A stretch of DNA of 7,825 nucleotides, from contig MHYD01000071.1 of NCBI GenBank assembly GCA_001824645.1, positions 20,018 to 27,842 on the forward strand. The letters are read 5' to 3'. This stretch comes from Planctomycetes bacterium RBG_13_46_10 (GTDB lineage Bacteria > Planctomycetota > Phycisphaerae > Sedimentisphaerales > Anaerobacaceae). A program made the position numbers and the translations under genes. Positions within the stretch are counted from its first letter, which is position 1. Each line of letters opens with the position of its first letter. The notes beneath the pieces were generated by a model. That model was not told the DNA's origin. It made no database searches and saw only the letters and a list, made by a program, of their open reading frames with translations. This document shows positions 1 to 5,264 of this stretch, piece by piece.

Positions 1-667
1 TGAATTTTCCTATGCCAAGGCCTTGTGCAGCGAGACTAGCGATGCGGGTTCTATGAATTGATTTCACACGCAGACCAACTTTAGCTAACATCCTGCGAAT
101 CTGACGATTAAGACCTTGTTTAATAGTGATCTCGACCAATGATTCTTCATGCCCGTACTTTAGTATTTTCACTGCACAACTGGATGTTTTCCCTTCTGCC
201 AGCCAGATGCCTTTATTTAGTTTTTCAACTGTTTGGTTATTAACTTGGCCCTTCACTTTTACCACATAGGTTTTAGGAACTTCATATCTTGGATGTGTTA
301 ACTTATTTGCCAGTTCGCTGTCATTGGTTAGTATAATGATTCCTGTTGTATCGGCATCGAGTCTGCCTACACAAAAGATACGTTCGCGGCTGGAGATCAA
401 ATCAATTGCTTTTTTCCTGCCAAAGGGGTCTGAACTGGTACAAATAATCCCTTTAGGCTTGTTTAAAAGGAAATATACTTTTTTTTCCGGCCAAATTCTT
501 TTGCCGTTTACTGTTATAAGGTCTTGTTGTAGATTAACAAAAACCGGCAGCTCATTTACTATTTTGCGATTTACTTCAACTATTCCGCCAAGTATTAATT
601 CTTCACACTTTCTGCGCGAGCCTATGCCGGCTGCTGCCAGAACTTTTTGTAGCCTTTGTTTTGCCAT
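1..667 (-). CDS. rluB: RluB/RsuA-family rRNA pseudouridine synthase, 3' end cut by the window edge
   Basis: The frame starts at an ATG (665-667) and stays open to base 1, giving 222 complete codons; the C-terminus lies outside. Residues 1-60 form an S4 RNA-binding domain (RLQKVLAAAGIGSRRKCEELI region). The catalytic domain follows, with LLNKPKGIICT (67-77) and the active-site motif VGRLDADTTG (100-109), whose Asp104 should be the catalytic aspartate. The family signature GLNRQIRRM and the following IHRTRIASL segment lie near the visible end. These enzymes convert a specific uridine of 23S (RluB) or 16S (RsuA) rRNA to pseudouridine during ribosome assembly. The HPRYEVPKTYVVKVKG stretch resembles Bacillus-type RluB more than RsuA, but target specificity cannot be proved from this. 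The gene stands alone, 286 nt after the membrane-protein gene, with a consensus -10 box upstream and no clear Shine-Dalgarno sequence. Confidence 0.93.
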   Translation of the reverse strand, partial: MAKQRLQKVLAAAGIGSRRKCEELILGGIVEVNRKIVNELPVFVNLQQDLITVNGKRIWPEKKVYFLLNKPKGIICTSSDPFGRKKAIDLISSRERIFCVGRLDADTTGIIILTNDSELANKLTHPRYEVPKTYVVKVKGQVNNQTVEKLNKGIWLAEGKTSSCAVKILKYGHEESLVEITIKQGLNRQIRRMLAKVGLRVKSIHRTRIASLAAQGLGIGKF

Positions 668-711
668 TTTTATTATTATTTCATAAAGTATTTATGCCGT
701 ATCTTAAACAG

Positions 712-717
712 ATTATA
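712..717 (-). promoter_or_regulatory. Putative -10 box of the pseudouridine synthase gene
   Basis: On the minus strand TATAAT lies about 45 nt upstream of the start codon at 667. The -35 region at the right distance (CTCAAA, 17-nt spacer) matches the consensus poorly. Transcription would begin near 705, giving a leader of roughly 38 nt. A perfect hexamer in an AT-rich gap is weak evidence alone, but its position suits a gene that is not close-packed with its upstream neighbour. Confidence 0.4.
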
Positions 718-877
718 ACTGATTCAAGCCTTGATTTGAGGTGAAAAAAAGTTATGTGATTAATTTGGGAATTTTACCATGGCAAGTTTGGCATGGATTA
801 ATTTTATTATTCTTCATAGTATTCGTTCTATGCAACAGGTACTGCGAAGGTAGAAATACGACTAAGGAGATATTTGC

Positions 878-940
878 ATGAACAATAAACAGCAAAACAG
901 ACTTTTCTTTAAGGAAAGTGCACAATTTCACGGTTATTAA
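878..940 (+). CDS. Possible 20-residue small protein or leader peptide
   Basis: This is a plus-strand ORF of 20 sense codons plus TAA, starting at ATG 878 and encoding a polar, basic peptide beginning MNNKQQNRLFFKES. An AAGGAG Shine-Dalgarno sequence at 864-869 sits 8 nt before the start and is stronger than that of any other gene in the window. The peptide has no membrane segment, so it does not look like a type I toxin. It converges on the end of the minus-strand membrane-protein gene and lies inside the inverted repeat at 891-955. No convincing plus-strand promoter was found: TTGGCA at 788-793 has no -10 box at a normal distance. It could be a real small gene, the start of a decayed gene, or chance. 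I recognise no family. Confidence 0.25.
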   Translation: MNNKQQNRLFFKESAQFHGY

Positions 941-955
941 TAAGTTTGTTTTGCT
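891..955. repeat. Inverted repeat (14-nt arms, 37-nt loop) at the 3' end of the membrane-protein gene
   Basis: The left arm AGCAAAACAGACTT (891-904) is the reverse complement of 942-955 at 13 of 14 positions, with a perfect 9-bp outer block AGCAAAACA/TGTTTTGCT. The right arm overlaps the TAG stop (954-956) of the minus-strand membrane-protein gene. Transcribed from that gene it could form a 3'-end stem-loop that protects or terminates the mRNA, but there is no clean U-tract after the stem, so a standard intrinsic terminator is not supported. The plus-strand 20-codon ORF lies mostly inside the structure. Confidence 0.45.
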
Positions 956-2174
956 AATCCGCCGAAGAAGGCAAATCTGGTTCTTCTTCCGGCTCCGATG
1001 ATTGTTGTTCTTGTGACTTTTCTTCGACCGGTTCTGTGCTGCTTGTTTCGGAAACCGTATAAACCTCTTCTAAAGCAGTGTTGTCAACGGCCTTACGCAT
1101 AAGAGAATAAATTATTGTATTGGCAGAGAAGTAAAAACTCACAACAAAAGCGGTGACCAATACAACAACAGCTATTAATAATATATATACTAAAAAGGCC
1201 GCAAATGACTCCAGCCCATTGAGTTCTGCCCAATTAGGTTGAGCTATTAATTGAGTGAATGTTGGGACTTCTTGCCAAATCTCTGCAAGTTTGCTATTAT
1301 CGCCCAGAATGCCTGATTGTAAGAAGCAGTAAGTGGCCAAAAGCAGCAAAAATGTGAAAAATCTTATAAATGTATAACAAATCGCTCCATATACTAATGT
1401 AATAAAAGTATAAAAGCCCATTCTCCAGGGTTTTGCAAAGATATAGCTGAAAGAACGGCTAATCGCATCAAAGCAGTCTGAATTGTCATAAGCTACCGCT
1501 GGAAACATCAGGTTAAATCCAGCTATTGTGCCGATTAAAATAATTGCAATCAATCCGCCTGCAAACAGAGCTAACGGCATGAAGATGACCATTATCGGCT
1601 TGCCGATCCATGGTATATTGCCTACCAGTCCTAAAAGGAATATAAAAAAGCCGATGAAGATAATGATTCCAATCGGTGCCAAAGGCGCGGCGAAGAAACT
1701 GGTGAATTTTTTTGTACTGAAACGCAACGCTTCGGTAAAACCTGGTTTTTCTCCTTGTGCACTATGTAACGCTGCTATACGGCAAATAGCTCCACCAGCT
1801 AAAGAAATGACAGCCAGTTTGATAACAAAAAAGATAAAACAATAAATATAATGTTCCTTAAATGTTGCTCCAACTGTTGCTAAGTAGCTGCTGAAATTAT
1901 TAATTACACCGAGCAGATTAAATGTGAATAATGCTTCCAATGCTCCATGAAATCTTGCTGATGCAGAAACCCAGAGAACGGAAAATACACCGTTTGATGA
2001 GTCCGAAACGGCCATGAAGATTAAATCCATGATCCATCCGGTAACATATATGACAGCCATTGCCAGGAAAGCAATTATCAATTTGCTTGGCTGAATGGCC
2101 ATTCGAAAAGTCTGGAATACCTTTAGGAAGAGTAAGTTTTTAAGGAAATTCGATGATTCTTTTTCTGTAACCAT
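954..2174 (-). CDS. Polytopic membrane protein of unknown function with acidic C-terminal tail
   Basis: This 406-residue protein starts at an ATG preceded by AAAGGAAG four nt upstream, one of the better ribosome-binding sites in the window. I see about six hydrophobic segments, near residues 33-56, 107-131, 160-183, 193-219, 252-283 and 323-351, in an otherwise Phe- and Ile-rich chain. A short cytoplasmic N-terminus precedes them. Before the fifth segment comes a polar loop with the conserved-looking sequence DAISRSFSYIFAKPWR (236-251). The last 40 residues (366-406) are a low-complexity tail of Glu, Ser, Pro and Gln with almost no positive charge, probably disordered and cytoplasmic. No catalytic motif, nucleotide-binding loop or metal-ligand cluster is visible. 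The overall pattern resembles uncharacterised membrane proteins I associate with Planctomycetota, but I cannot name a family. It has its own likely promoter and no operon partner, so context does not suggest a role. Confidence 0.88.
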   Translation of the reverse strand: MVTEKESSNFLKNLLFLKVFQTFRMAIQPSKLIIAFLAMAVIYVTGWIMDLIFMAVSDSSNGVFSVLWVSASARFHGALEALFTFNLLGVINNFSSYLATVGATFKEHYIYCFIFFVIKLAVISLAGGAICRIAALHSAQGEKPGFTEALRFSTKKFTSFFAAPLAPIGIIIFIGFFIFLLGLVGNIPWIGKPIMVIFMPLALFAGGLIAIILIGTIAGFNLMFPAVAYDNSDCFDAISRSFSYIFAKPWRMGFYTFITLVYGAICYTFIRFFTFLLLLATYCFLQSGILGDNSKLAEIWQEVPTFTQLIAQPNWAELNGLESFAAFLVYILLIAVVVLVTAFVVSFYFSANTIIYSLMRKAVDNTALEEVYTVSETSSTEPVEEKSQEQQSSEPEEEPDLPSSAD

Positions 2175-2178
2175 TATG

Positions 2179-2186
2179 CTTCCTTT
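2179..2186 (-). promoter_or_regulatory. Ribosome-binding site that fixes the start of the membrane-protein gene
   Basis: The minus-strand sequence AAAGGAAG lies 4 nt before the ATG at 2174, with its GGA core about 6 nt away. It is a good Shine-Dalgarno match and supports this start over any internal methionine such as Met25. Confidence 0.6.
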
Positions 2187-2235
2187 CAGAAAGATTAAAT
2201 TTTCTACTGATTTAAAGCAGAACGGATTCTACCTA

Positions 2236-2263
2236 TTTATAGCGTATTATTGAGTCTTTGCAA
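2236..2263 (-). promoter_or_regulatory. Putative sigma70-type promoter of the membrane-protein gene
   Basis: The minus strand carries TTGCAA (2258-2263) and TATAAA (2236-2241) separated by 16 nt, four of six and five of six matches to the -35 and -10 consensus. Transcription would start near 2229 and leave a leader of about 55 nt before the start codon at 2174. It lies in the 148-bp gap after yacG and is the best-matched promoter pair in the window. Confidence 0.5.
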
Positions 2264-2322
2264 TAATTTTTATTATTTTTTATTCCTAATTATTATGTTT
2301 AGTGTATGTGGTATATGTTCTG

Positions 2323-2517
2323 CTAATATCTTTTCTGTTGTTCGTCAGGCTCGGGTAATACAGGATTGGATATTATTTTGTACTCATCATTCAGCCAGGC
2401 ACCTAAATCTATTAGCTTACAACGTTCAGAGCAAAAAGGAAAGAATTGAGACGTTTCAGATTTTCCCTGAAGGGATGTTTTAATAATTTTGCTGCAAATT
2501 GGACATTTGTGTTTCAT
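2323..2517 (-). CDS. yacG: YacG-family zinc-binding protein (DNA gyrase inhibitor family)
   Basis: This 64-residue protein has the full YacG pattern: CPIC (Cys5, Cys8), then FCSERCKLIDLGAWL with Cys29 and Cys33. The four cysteines make the single zinc site, and the RCKLIDLGAWL block is the family signature. E. coli YacG binds GyrB and inhibits gyrase; whether that role holds here is inferred from the family. The length is typical, and the tail after residue 50 is polar and variable as in homologues. The ATG at 2517 places the first CxxC at residue 5, normal for the family, although the upstream sequence has no good Shine-Dalgarno site. In proteobacteria yacG often sits beside coaE or type IV pilus genes; here it stands alone between dksA and the membrane-protein gene. 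Confidence 0.93.
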   Translation of the reverse strand: MKHKCPICSKIIKTSLQGKSETSQFFPFCSERCKLIDLGAWLNDEYKIISNPVLPEPDEQQKRY

Positions 2518-2538
2518 ACCAAGGCATTTTTATAAAAT

Positions 2539-2569
2539 ATTGTACACAAAATGAGGCACATTATTACAA
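2539..2569 (-). promoter_or_regulatory. Possible promoter of yacG
   Basis: TTGTAA (2564-2569) and TACAAT (2539-2544) on the minus strand are 19 nt apart. This is a near-consensus -10 box with a fair -35 box at a longer than ideal spacing. Transcription would begin near 2532, about 15 nt before the ATG. The flanking sequence is AT-rich, so a chance match is possible. Confidence 0.3.
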
Positions 2570-2699
2570 CTGTATTTTGATAAAAATAATAGCACCTTAT
2601 TGGAGTTCAAAAATCATGTTTTATTAATTTATCTTATTTCTTATAGGACGTATATGATTTGTCTGACTTAATGTATATTTGTAGTATCCCACTTTATTC

Positions 2700-3143
2700 C
2701 TATATAGTACCTCGCTCTAACATTTTAGCGTATTCAACACAGTATTTTGCCCACGGCTGAGCTTCAAGGCGAGCCTTTCGTATCAGTTTTCCAGTCCCTT
2801 CGCATACACCATAAGTTCCATCTTCTATGCGTTGTAGGGCATCGTCAATCTCATTTAATAGCTTTCTTTCACTATCCATTAAACCTAATACAAACTCCTG
2901 TTCATAGTTGTCCGTTCCAAGATCTGCCATGTGTATAGGCATGCTTGACAGATCTCCGGTTGCATCAAGCCTTGATTTTTTCAGGGTTTCATCCTCGATT
3001 TCGTTAACATTTGTCAGAATTTCTCTTCGTTTTTCCAGGAGTAACTGTTTGAAATGCTCAATATTTGCGGAGCTTAAGTGAGACTTTTTAATCCGGCTTA
3101 GTCTTTTTTTGGGTTTCGATACTTTTTTTCGGTTTTCAGACAC
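2700..3143 (-). CDS. DksA/TraR-family regulator with degenerate zinc finger
   Basis: This 147-residue protein has DksA architecture. A very basic N-terminal tail (residues 5-21) precedes a long helical hairpin (about 28-106) with an acidic tip around DATGDLSSMPIHMADLGTD (60-78), followed by the zinc-finger-like module from YGVCEGTGK (111-119) to YCVEYAKMLE (134-143). In canonical DksA this module is C4. Here Cys114 and Cys135 remain, while the second and fourth positions are Thr117 and Tyr138, so normal zinc binding is unlikely. DksA-type proteins enter the RNA polymerase secondary channel and alter initiation, often with ppGpp. Similar two-Cys or Cys-less variants are known in the family, so the protein may still fold and bind polymerase. 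The start is GTG at 3143, because an in-frame TAG lies just upstream and no suitable ATG follows before the hairpin tip. Its ribosome-binding site is poor (AGG about 11 nt before). It has its own promoter in the 174-bp gap after btuD. Confidence 0.9.
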   Translation of the reverse strand: MSENRKKVSKPKKRLSRIKKSHLSSANIEHFKQLLLEKRREILTNVNEIEDETLKKSRLDATGDLSSMPIHMADLGTDNYEQEFVLGLMDSERKLLNEIDDALQRIEDGTYGVCEGTGKLIRKARLEAQPWAKYCVEYAKMLERGTI

Positions 3144-3199
3144 TTTTATGTCTACCTAAGTTCCTCGTAGCATTTTTTAATACATTAGCTAAACATTGT

Positions 3200-3230
3200 A
3201 TTATAACATTGCAACATATACAAAGTACAA
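3200..3230 (-). promoter_or_regulatory. Putative extended -10 promoter of the dksA-like gene
   Basis: A perfect TATAAT (3200-3205, minus strand) is preceded one base away by TG (3207-3208), giving the extended -10 form TGTTATAAT. TTGTAC (3225-3230) lies 19 nt upstream as a possible -35 box. Transcription would start near 3193, leaving a leader of about 50 nt before the GTG start. The extended -10 makes the long spacer acceptable. Confidence 0.5.
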
Positions 3231-3270
3231 CACTTCTTTGGGTATAAAATCATCTCAGTAAAGTCTTTAT

Positions 3271-3298
3271 AATGCTATATTCTTTGGATATAAGCATT
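3271..3298 (-). terminator. Hairpin after btuD, possible end of the mutL-btuFCD transcript
   Basis: Arms 3271-3280 and 3288-3298 pair over 10 bp (AATGCTATAT with ATATA-A-GCATT, one bulged A at 3293) around a 7-nt loop. It lies about 20 nt past the btuD stop codon and ahead of the dksA promoter, where an operon end is expected. The stem has only two G-C pairs and no U-tract follows in the minus direction, so it is a weak candidate that may instead stabilise a 3' end. Confidence 0.3.
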
Positions 3299-3317
3299 TA
3301 GACACATAATCGCGTGG

Positions 3318-4187
3318 CTATTTTGATTGGATACTATTTGATTTGCGTTTGATTTGGGTGGTATCTTTTGCAAATTTACCCAGGGGAATAAAGAATTTTT
3401 CCTGTCCAACTGTGCCGGTAAAAGTTTTGACTCCGAAGACTTTTTCTACTTGCTCCTGTGTGAATACGTCCTGGGTTTTACCAACGTAGTAATTTTGTTC
3501 GTTTTGAATATTACTTTGCGATACTGGTGAGATATAAGACCGCCCCGTTAGAAGCAGAATCTGGTCACAATACTGTGCAGCCAGATTTATGTCATGGGTT
3601 ACGGCTATTATTGTCTTACCTTGTTCAAGCTGTGCTGCCTTAAGCAAGTCGTAAATTTTTACTTGATGATTTAAGTCGAGAAAGCTTGTAGGTTCATCAA
3701 GTAGTAAAATTGGGGTATCCTGAGCGAGAGCGCGTGCGATAAAAACCCGCTGCCGTTCACCACCACTGAGATGGTTAAGTGCGCGGTCGGCAAAGCAGGT
3801 AGTATCGGTCATTTCAAGCGCATCAGCTATCGCCTTTTGGTCGGCTTCGCTCTCAAAGGCAAACGCACCTAAATATGGGGTTCTGGCCATTGACACAACC
3901 TGTAACGCCGAGAATTCAAAAACGGGAACAAATTCCTGACGCACGACCGCGACTTTTTTGGCCAGCTCTTTTATGGAATATGATTGTAACGGTGCATCAT
4001 TGATTGTTATTGAGCCGGCCGTCGGCTTGAGCGATCCTGAAAGCAGATTAATCAGCGTCGTTTTGCCCGCTCCGTTCGGACCTGTTATCGAGAGAAAACT
4101 GCCGCGTGCAAGCCGGAAGCTTATATTCTTTATTAACTCAGCCTGCCTTTTATAAGCAAAACAAAGATTCTTAACTTCAATATTCAT
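3318..4187 (-). CDS. btuD: ABC transporter ATPase, cobalamin/iron-chelate type (BtuD/FecE/FhuC-like)
   Basis: This 289-residue ATPase powers the importer encoded with the two upstream genes. All motifs are intact: Walker A GPNGAGKTT (36-44), Q-loop Gln84 in VVRQEF, signature LSGGERQR (140-147), Walker B ILLLDEP (160-166), D-loop SFLD (168-171) and switch His198 in AVTHD. The FecCD-associated ATPase family is typically about 255-270 residues. Here a longer Asn/Gln-rich segment (about 217-240) replaces the short loop before the VFGV motif, and the C-terminus ends in a basic tail. The ATG (4185-4187) overlaps the permease stop as ATGA, indicating translational coupling, so it needs no strong ribosome-binding site. 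The subfamily covers vitamin B12, haem and ferric siderophore uptake and the ATPase does not tell these apart; the btu name rests mainly on the binding protein. Confidence 0.93.
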   Translation of the reverse strand: MNIEVKNLCFAYKRQAELIKNISFRLARGSFLSITGPNGAGKTTLINLLSGSLKPTAGSITINDAPLQSYSIKELAKKVAVVRQEFVPVFEFSALQVVSMARTPYLGAFAFESEADQKAIADALEMTDTTCFADRALNHLSGGERQRVFIARALAQDTPILLLDEPTSFLDLNHQVKIYDLLKAAQLEQGKTIIAVTHDINLAAQYCDQILLLTGRSYISPVSQSNIQNEQNYYVGKTQDVFTQEQVEKVFGVKTFTGTVGQEKFFIPLGKFAKDTTQIKRKSNSIQSK

Positions 4188-5236
4188 TTTTGATACCCGA
4201 TTTTTTTACTATATCGCGCCAGCAGGAGCAAAAATATCGGTCCACCTATAACGGCGGTTATTACACCGACGGGAAACTGTGCCGGCGCAATTATCACGCG
4301 GGCGATAGTGTCGCAGATAACCACAAAAGCCGCTCCGACAAACGTGCTTGCCGGCAGTAGCTGGCGATGGTCAGAACCGAGAACAAGCCTCACAGAATGT
4401 GGAACAATCAGGCCGACAAAACCTACCAGCCCGCTTAAACCGACGGCCACAGCCGTGATAAATGAGGCTAGCGCAAATGCGGCGAAGGTAACCACGCGAG
4501 GATTTACGCCGAGTGATTGTGCCTCCTGTGCGCCGAATGTCAGAACGTTCAGCTTTTGGCAAATTGTAAATAATCCGAAAATGCCAGCCATAATAAAAAT
4601 CGCGCTGGTCAGCAATGTCGAAAAATCCTTTTCGCCTATATTGCCCATAAGCCAGTATATAGTTGTGCGAAGCTGCTGACTGTCAATTAGCGAGATAAGA
4701 AGCATTATCACCGCCGAGAAAAATGCGTTCACGACGACGCCTGCCAGAAGCAGGCTGGTTATGCCTGAGCCGCCGGCCAAATGCCCAATCAGCCAGACCA
4801 GCCAAACGGTGCCCAGTGCAAACAAAAACGCAAAGACCGAGATAGAAGCGCCTGCCCCAAAAGACCCCATATTTATCCGAGTTGTTATGCTTGAGCCCAG
4901 TGAAACGGCGGTTATTACGCCAAGCGCAGCCCCGCTCGATATGCCAAGAACATACGGCTCGGCTAACGGATTTCGTAAAATCGCCTGAAGCGCGACGCCG
5001 CTTGCTGCTAACGCCGCCCCGATAAGCGCAGCGAGAATTATTCGTGGGATTCGGACACGAACGAAAATATCATAGTCGGTATTCGTCCCCGGGGTACTAC
5101 CCGGACCATCGAGAACAGAACTGAGAGAAATTTTCTGTGTCCCGATAAGTGAGCAGACGAACATCACCGCAGCCAGCAAAAATATAAACAGGATTAGCCG
5201 GATTATCAAACGTGTTTGCGTTAGTGATTCCGTCAT
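4184..5236 (-). CDS. btuC: FecCD-family permease of the same importer (BtuC-like)
   Basis: This 350-residue inner-membrane permease has the length and motif order of BtuC/FecD/FhuB domains. After a first transmembrane helix (about 11-33) comes the conserved RIPRI block (62-66), then ALQAILRNPLAEPYVLGISSGA (82-103, a family hallmark). GLSGLVGFVGLIVPHSVR (266-283), DHRQLLP (289-295) and the C-terminal PVGVITAVIGGPIF block (322-335) follow. About ten hydrophobic helices are expected and compatible with the chain, and it should act as a homodimer with two ATPase subunits. Arg62 and Arg65 align with the E. coli BtuC arginines that dock the binding protein (inferred by eye). The start at ATG 5236 is 18 nt after btuF and has no clear Shine-Dalgarno sequence. 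The gene is noticeably GC-rich: 38 of the 60 bases at 4981-5040 are G or C. Confidence 0.94.
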   Translation of the reverse strand: MTESLTQTRLIIRLILFIFLLAAVMFVCSLIGTQKISLSSVLDGPGSTPGTNTDYDIFVRVRIPRIILAALIGAALAASGVALQAILRNPLAEPYVLGISSGAALGVITAVSLGSSITTRINMGSFGAGASISVFAFLFALGTVWLVWLIGHLAGGSGITSLLLAGVVVNAFFSAVIMLLISLIDSQQLRTTIYWLMGNIGEKDFSTLLTSAIFIMAGIFGLFTICQKLNVLTFGAQEAQSLGVNPRVVTFAAFALASFITAVAVGLSGLVGFVGLIVPHSVRLVLGSDHRQLLPASTFVGAAFVVICDTIARVIIAPAQFPVGVITAVIGGPIFLLLLARYSKKIGYQK

Positions 5237-5249
5237 TTTGTCAAATTTA

Positions 5250-5264
5250 TACGCCTATGGCGTA
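5250..5264 (-). promoter_or_regulatory. Perfect hairpin across the btuF stop codon, just before btuC
   Basis: TACGCC (5250-5255) and GGCGTA (5259-5264) form a perfect 6-bp stem with a 3-nt loop that contains part of the btuF TAG. The btuC ATG follows 13 nt later. It lacks a U-tract, so it is more likely an mRNA-processing, stability or translation-tuning element than a terminator. Periplasmic binding proteins are usually made in excess over their permeases, which such an element could help achieve; that role is inference. Confidence 0.35.

Noticed and set aside
324..686. Plus-strand ORF of 120 codons at the left edge
   Set aside because: It is a reading of the opposite strand of the pseudouridine synthase gene, which shows all the family motifs in its own frame.
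788..822. Plus-strand promoter for the 20-codon ORF (TTGGCA with several -10-like hexamers)
   Set aside because: The available -10-like hexamers are 14, 21 or 23 nt from TTGGCA, outside normal spacing, and no sigma54 GG/GC pair fits either.
2262..2277. Perfect AATAAT-TTTT-ATTATT inverted repeat downstream of yacG
   Set aside because: It contains only A and T, lies in very AT-rich DNA and overlaps the putative -35 box of the next gene, so it is not a credible terminator.
2250..2483. Plus-strand ORF of 77 codons opposite yacG
   Set aside because: It runs antisense through yacG, whose zinc-site cysteines and signature are unambiguous, and has no ribosome-binding site or recognisable domain.
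3259..3269. Short palindrome TAAAG-T-CTTTA upstream of the dksA-like promoter
   Set aside because: At 5 bp per arm and AT-rich it is expected by chance; no second copy near the promoter supports an operator.
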